From contig JAJDEB010000036.1 of NCBI GenBank assembly GCA_029260015.1, positions 186,001 to 250,000 on the forward strand: 64,000 nt of DNA. The letters are read 5' to 3'. The notes under the pieces were generated by a model. The model searched no databases and was not told the origin of the DNA. It was given only the letters and a program-made list of their open reading frames with translations. Made by a program: the position numbers and the translations under genes. The DNA is from Phycisphaerae bacterium. GTDB taxonomy: Bacteria > Planctomycetota > Phycisphaerae > UBA1845. This document shows, one piece after another, positions 8,749-17,887 of this stretch (position 1 is the stretch's first letter; each line of letters begins with the position of its first letter).

Positions 8749-10533
8749 ATGCCGCACAGACGTTTTGAACACATGCTACTACGCCACCTGGGAGTCTTGC
8801 TGCTCGTCTGCATGACTGGCTGCGGCGACGGCGGGTTTCTGAAATTCAACTGGGATTTCAGCGAAGAGAAACTCGACGTCGAGGAAGGCTTCGTCGATGC
8901 GAATGTCGAAGGCATCTCAGATTCCAAGGCCTACCAAGACACCATTGCACAGCAGGGCTACGTTGAAGGGCTGCGGAAGATGCGCGTTCGCGGATACGGT
9001 CTGGTCGCTGGCCTCGGAACGACGGGGTCGGCTGAGTGCCCCAAGAACATTCGCAGCCGTCTGATTCAAGAAATGTACAAACGTCCGGAGTTTTCGCGAC
9101 AAGGACTCAAGCCGGCTCTTGTGACACCCGAGCAAGTCCTTCGAAGCCTCGATACTGCGGTCGTCGTCATTGAGGGCGAGATTCCGGCAGCCGCTCAAGA
9201 AGGCGACCCATTTGATTTGACGGTGCGCGCCCTCGCCGGAACGCAGACGACATCTATCGCGGGTGGCTCGTTGTACACTGCCGACTTATTCGTTTACCGC
9301 GAGAACGCGGCTGGTGGCGCCGTCGAGGGTCGGGCACTTGCTACCGCTTCCGGCCCTGTTTTTGTGAATCCGTTCGCGAGCAGTGAAGATGAAACCGAGC
9401 GCCAGGCCACATCCATGGAACGACAAGGGGTCGTACTCGGTGGAGGAAAAACCATCAGCCCAAGGCGTATTCGATTTGTGCTAACGACTCCGTCGTACCG
9501 TCGGGCCCGTCTCATCACCGACACAGCCAACGCCCGGTTCCCCGCTCGCGGTGGCGTCGCCAAAGCTGAATCACCTTCCAACATCACGATCCGAATTCCC
9601 CGCGCGTATGAAAATGACCCGTTTCACTTTCTCGCGTTGTTTCGACATTTGTACTTGCCGAAGCAGCCAGGTTTCTTGGAGTCGCGCACCCAGGATCTCG
9701 CCAAAGAAATTCTTGAACCCAAAGCCCCCCATGCAGATATTGCGATTGCGTGGGAAGGAATCGGGCGCACCGTATTACCAACCGCACAAAAGCTCTATAC
9801 GGACGAGCGAATTCACGCACGCTTCTATGCGGCGATCACCGGCATGCGCTTGGACGACGGGCTGGCTGTCGATGTGGTGGCTGAGTTTGCACTGAACCCT
9901 GAAAGCCCCTATCGATTGACGGCGATCGACGAACTGCGCAATGCCAACGATTCGTATCGCACGTCGGTCGTGTTGCGCCGCCTGCTAAGTGATAAAGATC
10001 CGCGCATTCGCATCGAGGCGTACGAAGCGCTGCTACCGCGAAATGACGAGATGATTCGGACGGCTAAGGTTGGTCGCAATAACTTCATGCTCGACAAGGT
10101 CGATTCACCCGGCCCCAATCTTGTGTACGTCAGGCGCAGCGGTGACCAGCGCATCGCCCTATTGGGCAGCGGGATGTTCTGCATTCCTCCAGTGTTTTAT
10201 CAGGATCCGAAAAATCTAATCACCATTAACGCCGAAGAGGACGATCGCAAGCTCACACTCATCCGCCGCACCCGATTCAATGACCGCATCTCACCGCCAT
10301 TGCCAGCCGATTTCGAGTTGGGCCAGTTGATCGACATGCTGGGAGACGATCCGACGGGCACGAGTGACGACAGCATCCACGGATTGGCGCTCGATTACGC
10401 GACGATCACCCGGACGCTGCATGATCTCTGCGAAACCGGTGGAATCAATGCCAAATTCATGCTCCAACGCCACTCTACGACGGAGATGTTTGGTCCGATG
10501 TCATCGGGTGGTCGCAGCGAATCGGACTTGTAA
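8749..10533 (+). CDS. FlgI-like (P-ring family) lipoprotein with C-terminal HEAT-like part
   Basis: 594 aa; the ATG at 8749 has GGGGAG 12 nt upstream. A short signal sequence ends in a lipobox-like MTGC (Cys25). Residues about 75-320 resemble the flagellar P-ring protein FlgI: RVRGYGLVAGLGTTG matches the FlgI GYGLVxGLxGTG element, followed by the EGEIPAAAQEGDPFDLTVRA and GGSLYTADLF blocks. The C-terminal third is not FlgI and includes a HEAT-like stretch (LLSDKDPRIRIEAYEALL). There are no flagellar genes nearby, and FlgI itself is periplasmic rather than a lipoprotein, so this is probably a repurposed envelope protein. Followed 55 bp later by an acyltransferase gene in the same direction. Confidence 0.8.
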   Translation: MPHRRFEHMLLRHLGVLLLVCMTGCGDGGFLKFNWDFSEEKLDVEEGFVDANVEGISDSKAYQDTIAQQGYVEGLRKMRVRGYGLVAGLGTTGSAECPKNIRSRLIQEMYKRPEFSRQGLKPALVTPEQVLRSLDTAVVVIEGEIPAAAQEGDPFDLTVRALAGTQTTSIAGGSLYTADLFVYRENAAGGAVEGRALATASGPVFVNPFASSEDETERQATSMERQGVVLGGGKTISPRRIRFVLTTPSYRRARLITDTANARFPARGGVAKAESPSNITIRIPRAYENDPFHFLALFRHLYLPKQPGFLESRTQDLAKEILEPKAPHADIAIAWEGIGRTVLPTAQKLYTDERIHARFYAAITGMRLDDGLAVDVVAEFALNPESPYRLTAIDELRNANDSYRTSVVLRRLLSDKDPRIRIEAYEALLPRNDEMIRTAKVGRNNFMLDKVDSPGPNLVYVRRSGDQRIALLGSGMFCIPPVFYQDPKNLITINAEEDDRKLTLIRRTRFNDRISPPLPADFELGQLIDMLGDDPTGTSDDSIHGLALDYATITRTLHDLCETGGINAKFMLQRHSTTEMFGPMSSGGRSESDL

Positions 10534-10588
10534 TTAGCAACAATATTCAACCACTCGCGATTGTTGCACACTTCGATAAAATGCGACG

Positions 10589-11521
10589 ATGAAGAGCAAG
10601 GAAGGCCCACGCGCATGGATGTTGTACGCAATGGCGCGGTGTGTCTTGGCTGTGCTTCGCTGCTTTCCTGTCAGTTGGAACCTTCGCACCGCGCGCCTCA
10701 TTGCCAATATCTGGTGGGTGCTCATACCCCGTCATCGCAAACGAGCGATCGGGCATGTACGTCTCGCGCTGGGCGATGATGTCTCTGAATCCGAAGTGGA
10801 GCGCATCGCCAGGGATTCACTCAAACAGTTGGCGATGTTCGCGATCGATTTTGCCTTCGTCCCCCACTTGATTGACGAGTACAACTGGAAGCGATACGTG
10901 CGCCTGAACAACATGGACGATGCCCTGCGCGTGTTGCTGGAAGAAAAAGGTGCGCTGCTTCTCAGCGGACATTTCGGCAATTGGGAGCTTGCAGGTTACC
11001 TGCTGGCGATGTTTGGTTTTGACATCACGGCCATCATGCGTCCGTTGGATAACCCGTACCTCAATCGATATGTAGTCGGCATGCGAAAGCGAAAGGGCAT
11101 GGAACTGGTCGACAAGAAGGGGGCGACAAAGCACGCCCAGGAAATCATTCAGCGCGGGGGCGCGTTGGGTTTCATCGCCGACCAAAATGCCGGACGCAAG
11201 GGGCAGTTCGTCGACTTTTTTGGTGTTCCTGCTTCAACGTACAAGTCCATCGGATTGCTCGCAATGATGTACGACGTGCCCATCATTGTTGGCTATGCGG
11301 TGCGGATCGGAAACAAATTTGAGTACGAAGTCGGCGTCGAGCGCATCATCAGACCGTCGGAGTGGAAGTCGCGTGACAAACCGCTACCCTGGATCACACA
11401 AGAATACACACGGGCAATAGAAGCGTCGATTCGGCGCGCTCCTGAGCAGTACCTTTGGATCCATCGCCGTTGGAAATCACGTCCCCGCAAGGAAACCACA
11501 CCACCTCCGTTACCTGCATGA
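10589..11521 (+). CDS. LpxL/HtrB-like lysophospholipid or lipid A acyltransferase
   Basis: 310 aa. The catalytic HX4D/E motif appears as SGHFGNWEL (about residue 128). Downstream are FIADQNAGRKGQFVDFFG, the acceptor-binding block of this family, and the C-terminal YLWIHRRWKSRP that typifies LpxL/HtrB acyltransferases. The N-terminus has a hydrophobic segment for inner-membrane association. The family transfers acyl chains from acyl-ACP to lipid A precursors or related glycolipids. Length matches the family. It follows the FlgI-like lipoprotein, perhaps in one envelope-related transcript. Exact acceptor unknown. Confidence 0.88.
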   Translation: MKSKEGPRAWMLYAMARCVLAVLRCFPVSWNLRTARLIANIWWVLIPRHRKRAIGHVRLALGDDVSESEVERIARDSLKQLAMFAIDFAFVPHLIDEYNWKRYVRLNNMDDALRVLLEEKGALLLSGHFGNWELAGYLLAMFGFDITAIMRPLDNPYLNRYVVGMRKRKGMELVDKKGATKHAQEIIQRGGALGFIADQNAGRKGQFVDFFGVPASTYKSIGLLAMMYDVPIIVGYAVRIGNKFEYEVGVERIIRPSEWKSRDKPLPWITQEYTRAIEASIRRAPEQYLWIHRRWKSRPRKETTPPPLPA

Positions 11522-11732
11522 GACGTTGCAGACTCGCGAAATCAGTCCATTCTTGACCTTCAGAATGTCCGTCCTACAATCGCATTCGTTGGGGAAATCC
11601 GCGGGCGTTTCCTTCGATTGGAAAAGATTCGCTGCATATGGGTAAGATCGCGGCGAGTCGGTAGGCCGCACAGAATAAAACGTTCCGGATAGAAACGAAT
11701 ATTGTCGACGTCATTTTAACGAAGGAATCAAC

Positions 11733-12074
11733 ATGGCAGGTGCAGACACATTTGAATTCACCGATGGTAATTTCGAGCAGGAAGCATTGCAGAGCGATCT
11801 TCCCGTACTGGTCGATTTCTGGGCGGAATGGTGCGCACCTTGTAAAGCGCTTGGGCCAACGATCGATTCGCTGGCAAGCCATTACAAAGACAAAGCCCGC
11901 ATCGGTAAGCTCAACACCGAAACCAACACCCAGGTTCCCGCGACTTATGGCGTCAGCGCCATCCCGACGGTCATCCTGATGAAGGGTGGCGAGATCGTCG
12001 AAAAATTCGTCGGTCTTCGTGGTGAGAAGGATTTTAAGGACGCGATCGACAACCTGCTTGGTCAAACTGCATAA
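11733..12074 (+). CDS. trxA: Thioredoxin
   Basis: 113 aa, standard thioredoxin length and fold: FWAEWCAPCKALGP holds the CxPC redox pair (here WCAPC, Ala replacing the usual Gly), and the cis-proline loop is AIPTVILM. A strong AAGGA lies 8 nt before the ATG. A cytoplasmic disulfide reductase that would work with thioredoxin reductase, which is not in the window. Monocistronic, with a terminator about 60 nt downstream. Confidence 0.95.
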   Translation: MAGADTFEFTDGNFEQEALQSDLPVLVDFWAEWCAPCKALGPTIDSLASHYKDKARIGKLNTETNTQVPATYGVSAIPTVILMKGGEIVEKFVGLRGEKDFKDAIDNLLGQTA

Positions 12075-12134
12075 GCGTTAGACCAGCCGACTGATAGAAC
12101 AACCGGCTCACAGAGTCTTGGCGCATCAATGAAC

Positions 12135-12167
12135 GTGCCACGGCTCTGTGAGCCGTGCTTTTTTATA
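12135..12167 (+). terminator. Intrinsic terminator of trxA (also left arm of a paired palindrome)
   Basis: CACGGCT (12139-12145) pairs with AGCCGTG (12151-12157) around CTGTG and is followed by CTTTTTTAT. A competing longer hairpin is possible: 12104-12115 is an exact 12-nt complement of 12144-12155. The same sequence is the first arm of a family D palindrome pair. Confidence 0.85.
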
Positions 12168-12229
12168 GTTTGGTGGTGCAGTTGGTTTTAACGGTTTGGT
12201 CATTCGCACTGCTCATAGAGCAGTGGCAC
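12135..12229. repeat. Paired inverted palindromes, family D, copy 1
   Basis: Left arm 12135-12158 and right arm 12206-12229 are imperfect reverse complements, and each is itself a hairpin with a CTCTGTGAG or CTCATAGAG core. Differences between the arms are compensatory: the GG..CC pairs of the left stem are TG..CA in the right. Lies between the convergent trxA and CDF genes. A second copy of the family is at 44304-44377. Confidence 0.8.
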
Positions 12230-12250
12230 GACTTGAATCCACACCGGCGA

Positions 12251-13222
12251 TCAATTCGATTCCAAGTTACTATCTACCTTGGGCGATTGCTTGCCTGCTG
12301 CCTGTTGACGTTGGTGGGCGGTATAAGATTCCGCTTCGATAAATACACGGCGCACGTTGGGAATCGTGTCTTTGATCTTCTGATTAAATTCGCTGATCGT
12401 TTCTTCCACGTTACTGCTGGAAAGCGACTGCGCAAAATCCAGGCTCAGGTTTACCAGGATATGTTCCGGTCCCATCTGCACCGTGATCAACTCGTTGACT
12501 GAAACGATGCGATCGTCATCCGAAATAATCTTGCGAATCTGATTGTCAACTTCGGGGTCTGCCGCCTCGCCGATCAAGAGGCTCTTGGTTTCCCACGCCA
12601 GAAAACACGCAACCAGCGTCAATATCAGCCCAATGACAATCGTTGCGGCACCGTCGAAATACGGTATCCCGGTGAGTTGCCCCAAAAGCGTTCCCACAAA
12701 TGCGACCATCAGCCCCAAGAGTGCCGCCGTATCCTCCAGCAACACGACAAATATCGTGGGATCTTTACCGGCGTGGGCTGCTTCGAAATATCCGCGATCG
12801 CCCTTGACCCTGCGAAATGCGACCAGTGCCATGTGCCACGCCCAACCTTCAAAGACCATCGCGATGACCAGGACGATGTAACTGACGAAGACGTTTTCTA
12901 TAGGATGCGGATGAATCAGGCGCTTTACGCCTTCATAAAGCGAAACGCCCGCCCCAACAGCAAACACCAGGAGCGCCACCACGAATGACCAGAAGTAAAC
13001 TTCCTTGCCATACCCAAGTGGGAAATCCTTGTTCGCCGGTCGATTCGATTGCTTGATACCCCACAGAAGCAGCAATTGATTCATCGTATCGACGACCGAA
13101 TGAATTGCTTCCGCCATCATCGCGCCGGAATGGGTGAAGGCGGCTGCGATGAATTTTGTGACTGCGATACCGCTATTACCGATTACCGCTGCGTAAATGA
13201 CTTTTTTGGATCCGCTGGCCAT
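12251..13222 (-). CDS. Cation diffusion facilitator (CDF) metal transporter, ZnT9-like subfamily
   Basis: 323 aa from the ATG at 13222 (the frame extends to 13333, but MASGSKKVIYAAVIGNS is the typical CDF beginning). Six hydrophobic helices. The metal-site motifs are AEAIHSVVDTMNQ (HS..D in TM2) and LLEDTAALLG in TM5, the variant found in SLC30A9-like members rather than the classic HxxxD. The cytoplasmic C-terminal domain (about 220-310) has the CDF dimer fold. Probably exports Zn2+ or a related divalent cation by proton antiport. No strong ribosome site is visible before the chosen start. Confidence 0.85.
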   Translation of the reverse strand: MASGSKKVIYAAVIGNSGIAVTKFIAAAFTHSGAMMAEAIHSVVDTMNQLLLLWGIKQSNRPANKDFPLGYGKEVYFWSFVVALLVFAVGAGVSLYEGVKRLIHPHPIENVFVSYIVLVIAMVFEGWAWHMALVAFRRVKGDRGYFEAAHAGKDPTIFVVLLEDTAALLGLMVAFVGTLLGQLTGIPYFDGAATIVIGLILTLVACFLAWETKSLLIGEAADPEVDNQIRKIISDDDRIVSVNELITVQMGPEHILVNLSLDFAQSLSSSNVEETISEFNQKIKDTIPNVRRVFIEAESYTAHQRQQAAGKQSPKVDSNLESN

Positions 13223-13435
13223 GAGCGGGATTATATCGGATGACTTGAATCGTGCAGCAAGCGAATTCCAATCAGCATTCTCGTTTGAGAATTGGGTGTA
13301 ACTGCTTCCGCAAAAACCGAATATTCCGACCAACTATCTGGCGGCACAAATATTTTGAGCGACAAATCGAACTGGACAGCGTATGTATGTAGGTGCAAAT
13401 TCAACTGATCGAGATGACACCGGAGCATCACAATC

Positions 13436-13759
13436 ATGGAAGTCGTCTGGTTCCTGCTGATCGGGTTGGCCGCTGGATGGTTGGCTGGTCAACTTACCAA
13501 GGGAAGTGGTTTTGGCACCGTTGGCGACCTCGTCATCGGGGTCATCGGTGCCATTCTGGGCGGGTTTCTGTTCAGGCTGGTCGGCATCGCTGCGTACGGA
13601 TTGCTCGGGCAATTGATCATGGCCACGGTCGGTGCAGTGGTGTTGGTTGTCGTCCTGCGCGATCAAGAAGGCTTAAGAAGGCTTAACGCGCCTCAGACGA
13701 TGCAAGACATTACAAGCCGCTATGGGATTTGGTCACTACCTTGCCATTGGCAAATGTGA
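13436..13759 (+). CDS. GlsB/YeaQ/YmgE-family small membrane protein
   Basis: 107 aa with GGAG 9 nt before the ATG. Glycine-rich transmembrane hairpins (LIGLAAGWLAGQLTKGSGFG, VIGVIGAILGGFLFRLVG, MATVGAVVLVVVLR) define this transglycosylase-associated/stress membrane family, usually about 80-90 aa. The conserved part ends near residue 80. The extra about 25 residues are unlike the family and run 50 bp into the 3' end of the convergent lipoprotein gene, so the natural stop may have been lost. Confidence 0.82.
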   Translation: MEVVWFLLIGLAAGWLAGQLTKGSGFGTVGDLVIGVIGAILGGFLFRLVGIAAYGLLGQLIMATVGAVVLVVVLRDQEGLRRLNAPQTMQDITSRYGIWSLPCHWQM

Positions 13760-13994
13760 CTGTGATGCCTTTGCTGTCGTCGCCCCAACGCATGACCTTG
13801 CCTGAAATCTCAACATCGCCGACAGCCACACCCCCACCGCCATCCACATTTCCACTTCCGAGGATGTCTTCAACTTCCTCGACAGTCATCCCGGTATTGA
13901 TCTTGTCGTAGTTGTCCTGCGAGACCTTGGAACACCCGACAATGGCGAACAATCCGATTGCGAACATGACGGTCAATAGTTTTTTCAAACGCAT
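13710..13994 (-). CDS. Small lipoprotein, DUF3862/BamE-like
   Basis: 94 aa from the ATG at 13994, which has GAGGAAG upstream. The signal peptide ends in the lipobox IVGC, so the mature protein is an about 75-residue lipoprotein. The mature part, DNYDKINTGMTVEEVEDILG followed by a Gly-rich turn and a GITVTFANGKV strand, matches the SmpA/BamE/DUF3862 two-helix two-strand fold. The role of these small planctomycete members is unknown. The 3' end overlaps the convergent GlsB-like gene by 50 bp. Confidence 0.8.
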   Translation of the reverse strand: MRLKKLLTVMFAIGLFAIVGCSKVSQDNYDKINTGMTVEEVEDILGSGNVDGGGGVAVGDVEISGKVMRWGDDSKGITVTFANGKVVTKSHSGL

Positions 13995-14081
13995 TTCAAT
14001 ACTTCCTCGTAAAGTTTGCTGACAATAATTCAACGCCGCGATGCTAAGTCGATTGCGTTCAAGATTCAAGAAGTTCGCCAA

Positions 14082-16997
14082 TCATTCTTTAACAATCGCA
14101 TCCGCCAAATATTCGATGACGTGTTTGGGTTTGGCATCGGTGTGGTGACCGATCTGGCATCGGCAACTGAACCCTGAAACGGCGATCGATGCGTTACCGC
14201 GTTCGCGAATTGCGGGGAATAATCGCTGTTCGCCGACGGCTTGGGCAATATCGTAATGCTCAACTTCGTGCCCGAATGAACCGGCCATCCCGCAGCAACC
14301 GCTGTTGATTTCTGTCGCATCATCGCAAACGGACTGCAGCGCCGCCATCGCATCACCCGTGCCATAGAGCGCTTTTTGATGACAGTGACCGTGGTAGCGG
14401 ATGGCATCAAACGCCCCTTCGCGAAATCGCAATCGCTCCGGCTCATCTTCCATGAGCTTGGCCACAAACGATTCAAGCATCATCGAATTCGCCGCGATGC
14501 GATTGGCGGCTTTGTTGCGCACAAGTTGCGGCAGTTCGTCGGTCAGCGCCGACACGCACGACGGTTCGACGCCAAGGATGGGAATGCCTTGATGGGCATA
14601 GTTTGCCAGCGCATCGACATTCTGCGAAGCCAACAACTGCGCCTCAGCCAGCAGCCCCTTGCTGATCATCGGGCGTCCGCAACACGAAGTCTCCGGACAC
14701 AGCACGCGGTAGCCCAGCGACTCCAGCACTTTGACAGCCGCCATTCCGACCTGCGGCGTATGATGATTCGTCCAGGTGTCGACGAACAGCACGACGCATT
14801 GCTGTTCGTTCTTCTTGGTTTCGCCTGCAGCGTTTTTACGACGCTCAAACCAATGGCGAAATGTGTTGCGGACGAAGCGCGGTGGTGGAATGCGTCGATC
14901 CAATCCGTATCGTTTTTCCAGCATCCGCCGAACGGGACCGCTGCGAAGAATCCAGTTGCTCACCGGAGCGAATCGACTCCCCCACTTTGCCAATCCGACC
15001 GAATCAGCGATGAAGCGCGATCGTCGCGGTACGCCTTCTCTGCGATGCTTGGCTGACAACCATTCAGATTTCAGTTTGGCGACATCGGTACCAGTCGGGC
15101 ATTCGGTTTTGCACGCTTTGCAACTTAGACAAAGGTCGAAGACTTCATCGAGCGCCGGGTCGGCGAGCCCCTCAAGCATATCTCGGTTGGAAAGAGCGAT
15201 GCGAAGCGCGTTGGCACGGGCACGGGTCGTATGGGTTTCGTCACCGGTGGCCATATACGAAGGGCACATCGCTCCGACGAGTCGTTGCCGACATTGCCCG
15301 ACACCGCTGCACATGCCAGCCAGACCGGCCATTCCACCGTGTTCTGAAAAATCGAGCGTCGTCTTTAGCGATTGCGATTCAAACTTCGCGCCATAGCGCA
15401 GGTTTTCCGTCATCGGAAGCGGATCGACAATCTTACCGGGATTCAGGATGCCCTTGGGATCGAACGTTTGCTTGATGCGCTTCATCGCCGCGATGATGCG
15501 TGGACCGTACATTTTTTCCAACCAGCATGACCGCACGATACCGTCGCCATGTTCACCCGTCATCGTTCCGCCGTACTTTAGCGCGAGGCTACTAATGCGG
15601 TCGGCGACGCGATACATTTGAGCGATGTCTTCGGCTTTCTTTAGATTGAGCACCGGTCGCACATGCAGGCAACCGACGCTCGCGTGGGCGTAACATCCGG
15701 CTTGATCAACGCCCTCCTCCGCAAGAATCGCCATGAATTCTGCAATGTAGTCGCGAAGTTTCGCCGGTTCGACGGCTGTATCTTCGACGAACGCATAGGA
15801 CTGTTCGTCGCCCGGGTTAGACATGAGCAATCCGAGTCCGGCTTTTCGGACATCCCATACGCAGGCTTGGTCGCGTGGGGAATTCATCACCGGAAAGGCA
15901 TAGCCGTCCGTTCGCGCTTCGAGTTCTTCGGACAGCACCACGAGACGCTCTTCGAGACGGCGTTCATCTTCGTCGTATAGCTCGCAAATGAGAATCGCTG
16001 CCGGATCGCCTTTGATCCACGCCCGTTTGCTGGCCATGCTCGGGTTGTTCATTGCAGCGCCGACGATCAACCGATCAATCAATTCGACAGCGGCTGGTTT
16101 GTGTTCCAAGACGATCGGTGTCGCACTGAGCGAAGCGAGCATGTCATCGAAGTGTGCAACGACGAGCCCTTTGTGCTTCGGCAACTCAACGAGATTGAGC
16201 GTCGCACCGACGATAACTCCCAGCGTTCCCTCGCTGCCGCAAATGATCGTCTCTGCATTGACGCGATCATTTCCGCGCGAGAGTCGGTCGAGGGCATACC
16301 CGCCGTTTCGTCGAAAGACTTTCGGAAACCGCGCCTCGATCTCATCGACTTCTTCAACCGCCACGGTGCGCAAAATCTGTTCGCATTCACGGGCCAAAGC
16401 GTTATCCACCTGCGCAGCTTCGACGCCCCACTGCATCAGCGAACCATCGGACAAGACCACGTCCAGCAATTTGATGTGATCACAGGTTCGACCGGACGAA
16501 ACCGAATGCGCACCGCAGGAATTGTTTGCGATCATCCCGCCAATGTTGGCGCGACTGGACGTTGCGACATCCGGAGCAAATTGAAGACCGTGTGGTTTGA
16601 GCGCCGCGTTGAGTTCATCGAGCACAACGCCCGGTTCCACCTGGACCGAACGATTGGCTGCATCGATATTGATGATTCGATTCAGGTATCTGGAACAATC
16701 AAGCTGAACGCCGTGGTTGACCGCCCCGCCAGCAAGACCCGTCCCCGCACCGCGAGGTGTCACCGCTACGCCATGTTCCGCGCAAATCCTGACCGTCGTC
16801 TGCACGTCTTCAACCGTCTTGGGAAGAACGACACCGTCCGGCGTCATCTCGTAGATACTCGCATCGGTCGCGTAAAGGGCACGCGAGAGTCGATCCGAAC
16901 GAACCTCCCCTTCAATGGCGGATGCGATTTCGCTTAGCGCGCGAGCAGCCGGGGTTGCCGGTTGCGCGCTCGTATTGAGTACGTTCAGTTGAGTCAT
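14082..16997 (-). CDS. FAD-linked oxidase fused to Fe-S/CCG reductase domain (GlcD-GlcF type, D-2-hydroxyacid dehydrogenase)
   Basis: 971 aa. The N-terminal half is a PCMH-type FAD domain (PRGAGTGLAGGAV, then NNSCGAHS, GSEGTLGVI and a C-terminal FAD_oxidase_C with TGEHGDGIVRS). The second half has two ferredoxin-like clusters (CSGVGQCRQR..MCPSY and CLSCKACKTECPTG) and two CCG cysteine motifs (TSCCGRPM, SGCCGMAGSFGHE) as in GlcF and heterodisulfide reductase subunits. Oxidises a D-2-hydroxy acid (lactate, glycolate or 2-hydroxyglutarate are the family options), passing electrons to the quinone pool. The fused layout is known in many bacteria. Substrate undetermined. Confidence 0.92.
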   Translation of the reverse strand: MTQLNVLNTSAQPATPAARALSEIASAIEGEVRSDRLSRALYATDASIYEMTPDGVVLPKTVEDVQTTVRICAEHGVAVTPRGAGTGLAGGAVNHGVQLDCSRYLNRIINIDAANRSVQVEPGVVLDELNAALKPHGLQFAPDVATSSRANIGGMIANNSCGAHSVSSGRTCDHIKLLDVVLSDGSLMQWGVEAAQVDNALARECEQILRTVAVEEVDEIEARFPKVFRRNGGYALDRLSRGNDRVNAETIICGSEGTLGVIVGATLNLVELPKHKGLVVAHFDDMLASLSATPIVLEHKPAAVELIDRLIVGAAMNNPSMASKRAWIKGDPAAILICELYDEDERRLEERLVVLSEELEARTDGYAFPVMNSPRDQACVWDVRKAGLGLLMSNPGDEQSYAFVEDTAVEPAKLRDYIAEFMAILAEEGVDQAGCYAHASVGCLHVRPVLNLKKAEDIAQMYRVADRISSLALKYGGTMTGEHGDGIVRSCWLEKMYGPRIIAAMKRIKQTFDPKGILNPGKIVDPLPMTENLRYGAKFESQSLKTTLDFSEHGGMAGLAGMCSGVGQCRQRLVGAMCPSYMATGDETHTTRARANALRIALSNRDMLEGLADPALDEVFDLCLSCKACKTECPTGTDVAKLKSEWLSAKHRREGVPRRSRFIADSVGLAKWGSRFAPVSNWILRSGPVRRMLEKRYGLDRRIPPPRFVRNTFRHWFERRKNAAGETKKNEQQCVVLFVDTWTNHHTPQVGMAAVKVLESLGYRVLCPETSCCGRPMISKGLLAEAQLLASQNVDALANYAHQGIPILGVEPSCVSALTDELPQLVRNKAANRIAANSMMLESFVAKLMEDEPERLRFREGAFDAIRYHGHCHQKALYGTGDAMAALQSVCDDATEINSGCCGMAGSFGHEVEHYDIAQAVGEQRLFPAIRERGNASIAVSGFSCRCQIGHHTDAKPKHVIEYLADAIVKE

Positions 16998-17024
16998 GCG
17001 ACAAAGGATACGGGATCGGACCGA

Positions 17025-17816
17025 TCATGCCGAGAGATGTTTTTTCATCGCGGTGGTCACGGCGTCAGGGTTTTCCATGGTCGTCATGTGGCCGGCATTT
17101 TCGATGACGCAAAATTCGGCAGTTTGAAGCGACTTCGCGATCTGCTCCATGACTGACGGTGGCGAGATCGCGTCCTCTGCCCCGACAATGACTACCGTCG
17201 GCACGCTGATTTCAGCCAGCAGCGACTGAGAGTCCGGTCGGTTGGCCATCGCGTGCAAAGCTGCCACCACGCCAGCCGGTGACGAGGTGGCCATGATCGC
17301 ACGGAGCGACTTGACCAGATCGGGTTGACCGTTGAATGTCCGATCGGAGACCAGGTTGGGCATCATCCCATCATAGAGGAAGTTCGGCCCCTCCTTCAAA
17401 ACGCGCTGGGCAGCTTCTTTGCGGCCGGCGGCTTTCTCGGATGGGTCAGGATCGGCGCGGGTGTCAATGAGCATCATGTTGCCGACGCGATTTTTGTGTC
17501 GCCGCCAAAACTCAAACGCGACGTATCCGCCCATCGAGAACCCGGCGATTGTCACCGGTTGATCGATCGCCAGATGATCGAGCAGAGCGGCTAAGTCGTC
17601 GGCGTAGGTCGCCATCGAGACGTCACCACTCGGAGGATCGCTCTCACCGAATCCGCGAAGGTCCGGCGCGATCACCTTGTGCGATTGGGCCAGAGCATCG
17701 ATCTGCACCCGCCACATCTGCCGATTTAGTGGAAACCCATGAACAAGTAGGACGGGTTTTCCCGTGCCGATAACTTCGTACACCATGTTGTGATTGTTGA
17801 TCGTTGCAGTTGACAT
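17025..17816 (-). CDS. Alpha/beta hydrolase
   Basis: 263 aa. Canonical fold markers: oxyanion-site HGFPLNRQMW, nucleophile elbow GFSMGG (Ser about 93), acid in VGAEDAISPP, and the catalytic His in NAGHMTTMENPD. No signal peptide, so cytoplasmic. It resembles the 3-oxoadipate enol-lactonase-like or esterase group, but nothing in the neighbourhood fixes a substrate. Upstream of the FAD/Fe-S oxidase on the same strand with a 27-bp gap, so the two may be co-transcribed. Confidence 0.88.
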   Translation of the reverse strand: MSTATINNHNMVYEVIGTGKPVLLVHGFPLNRQMWRVQIDALAQSHKVIAPDLRGFGESDPPSGDVSMATYADDLAALLDHLAIDQPVTIAGFSMGGYVAFEFWRRHKNRVGNMMLIDTRADPDPSEKAAGRKEAAQRVLKEGPNFLYDGMMPNLVSDRTFNGQPDLVKSLRAIMATSSPAGVVAALHAMANRPDSQSLLAEISVPTVVIVGAEDAISPPSVMEQIAKSLQTAEFCVIENAGHMTTMENPDAVTTAMKKHLSA

Positions 17817-17848
17817 GATCTGAGTCTAACACATTTGTTTCGACGTGT

Positions 17849-17887
17849 CTGAAACCGCGAAGGAACCCTTGCGATCAACGGTTTCAG
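17849..17887 (-). repeat. Inverted repeat at the end of the SMUG1 gene
   Basis: CTGAAACCG (17849-17857) and CGGTTTCAG (17879-17887) form a perfect 9-bp stem around a 21-nt loop; the right arm contains the SMUG1 stop codon. No T tract follows on the minus strand, so an intrinsic terminator is not supported. Confidence 0.45.

Noticed and set aside
16101..16937. 278-codon plus-strand reading frame opposite the FAD/Fe-S oxidase
   Set aside because: Antisense shadow; the His/Arg-rich product has no family likeness and no ribosome site.
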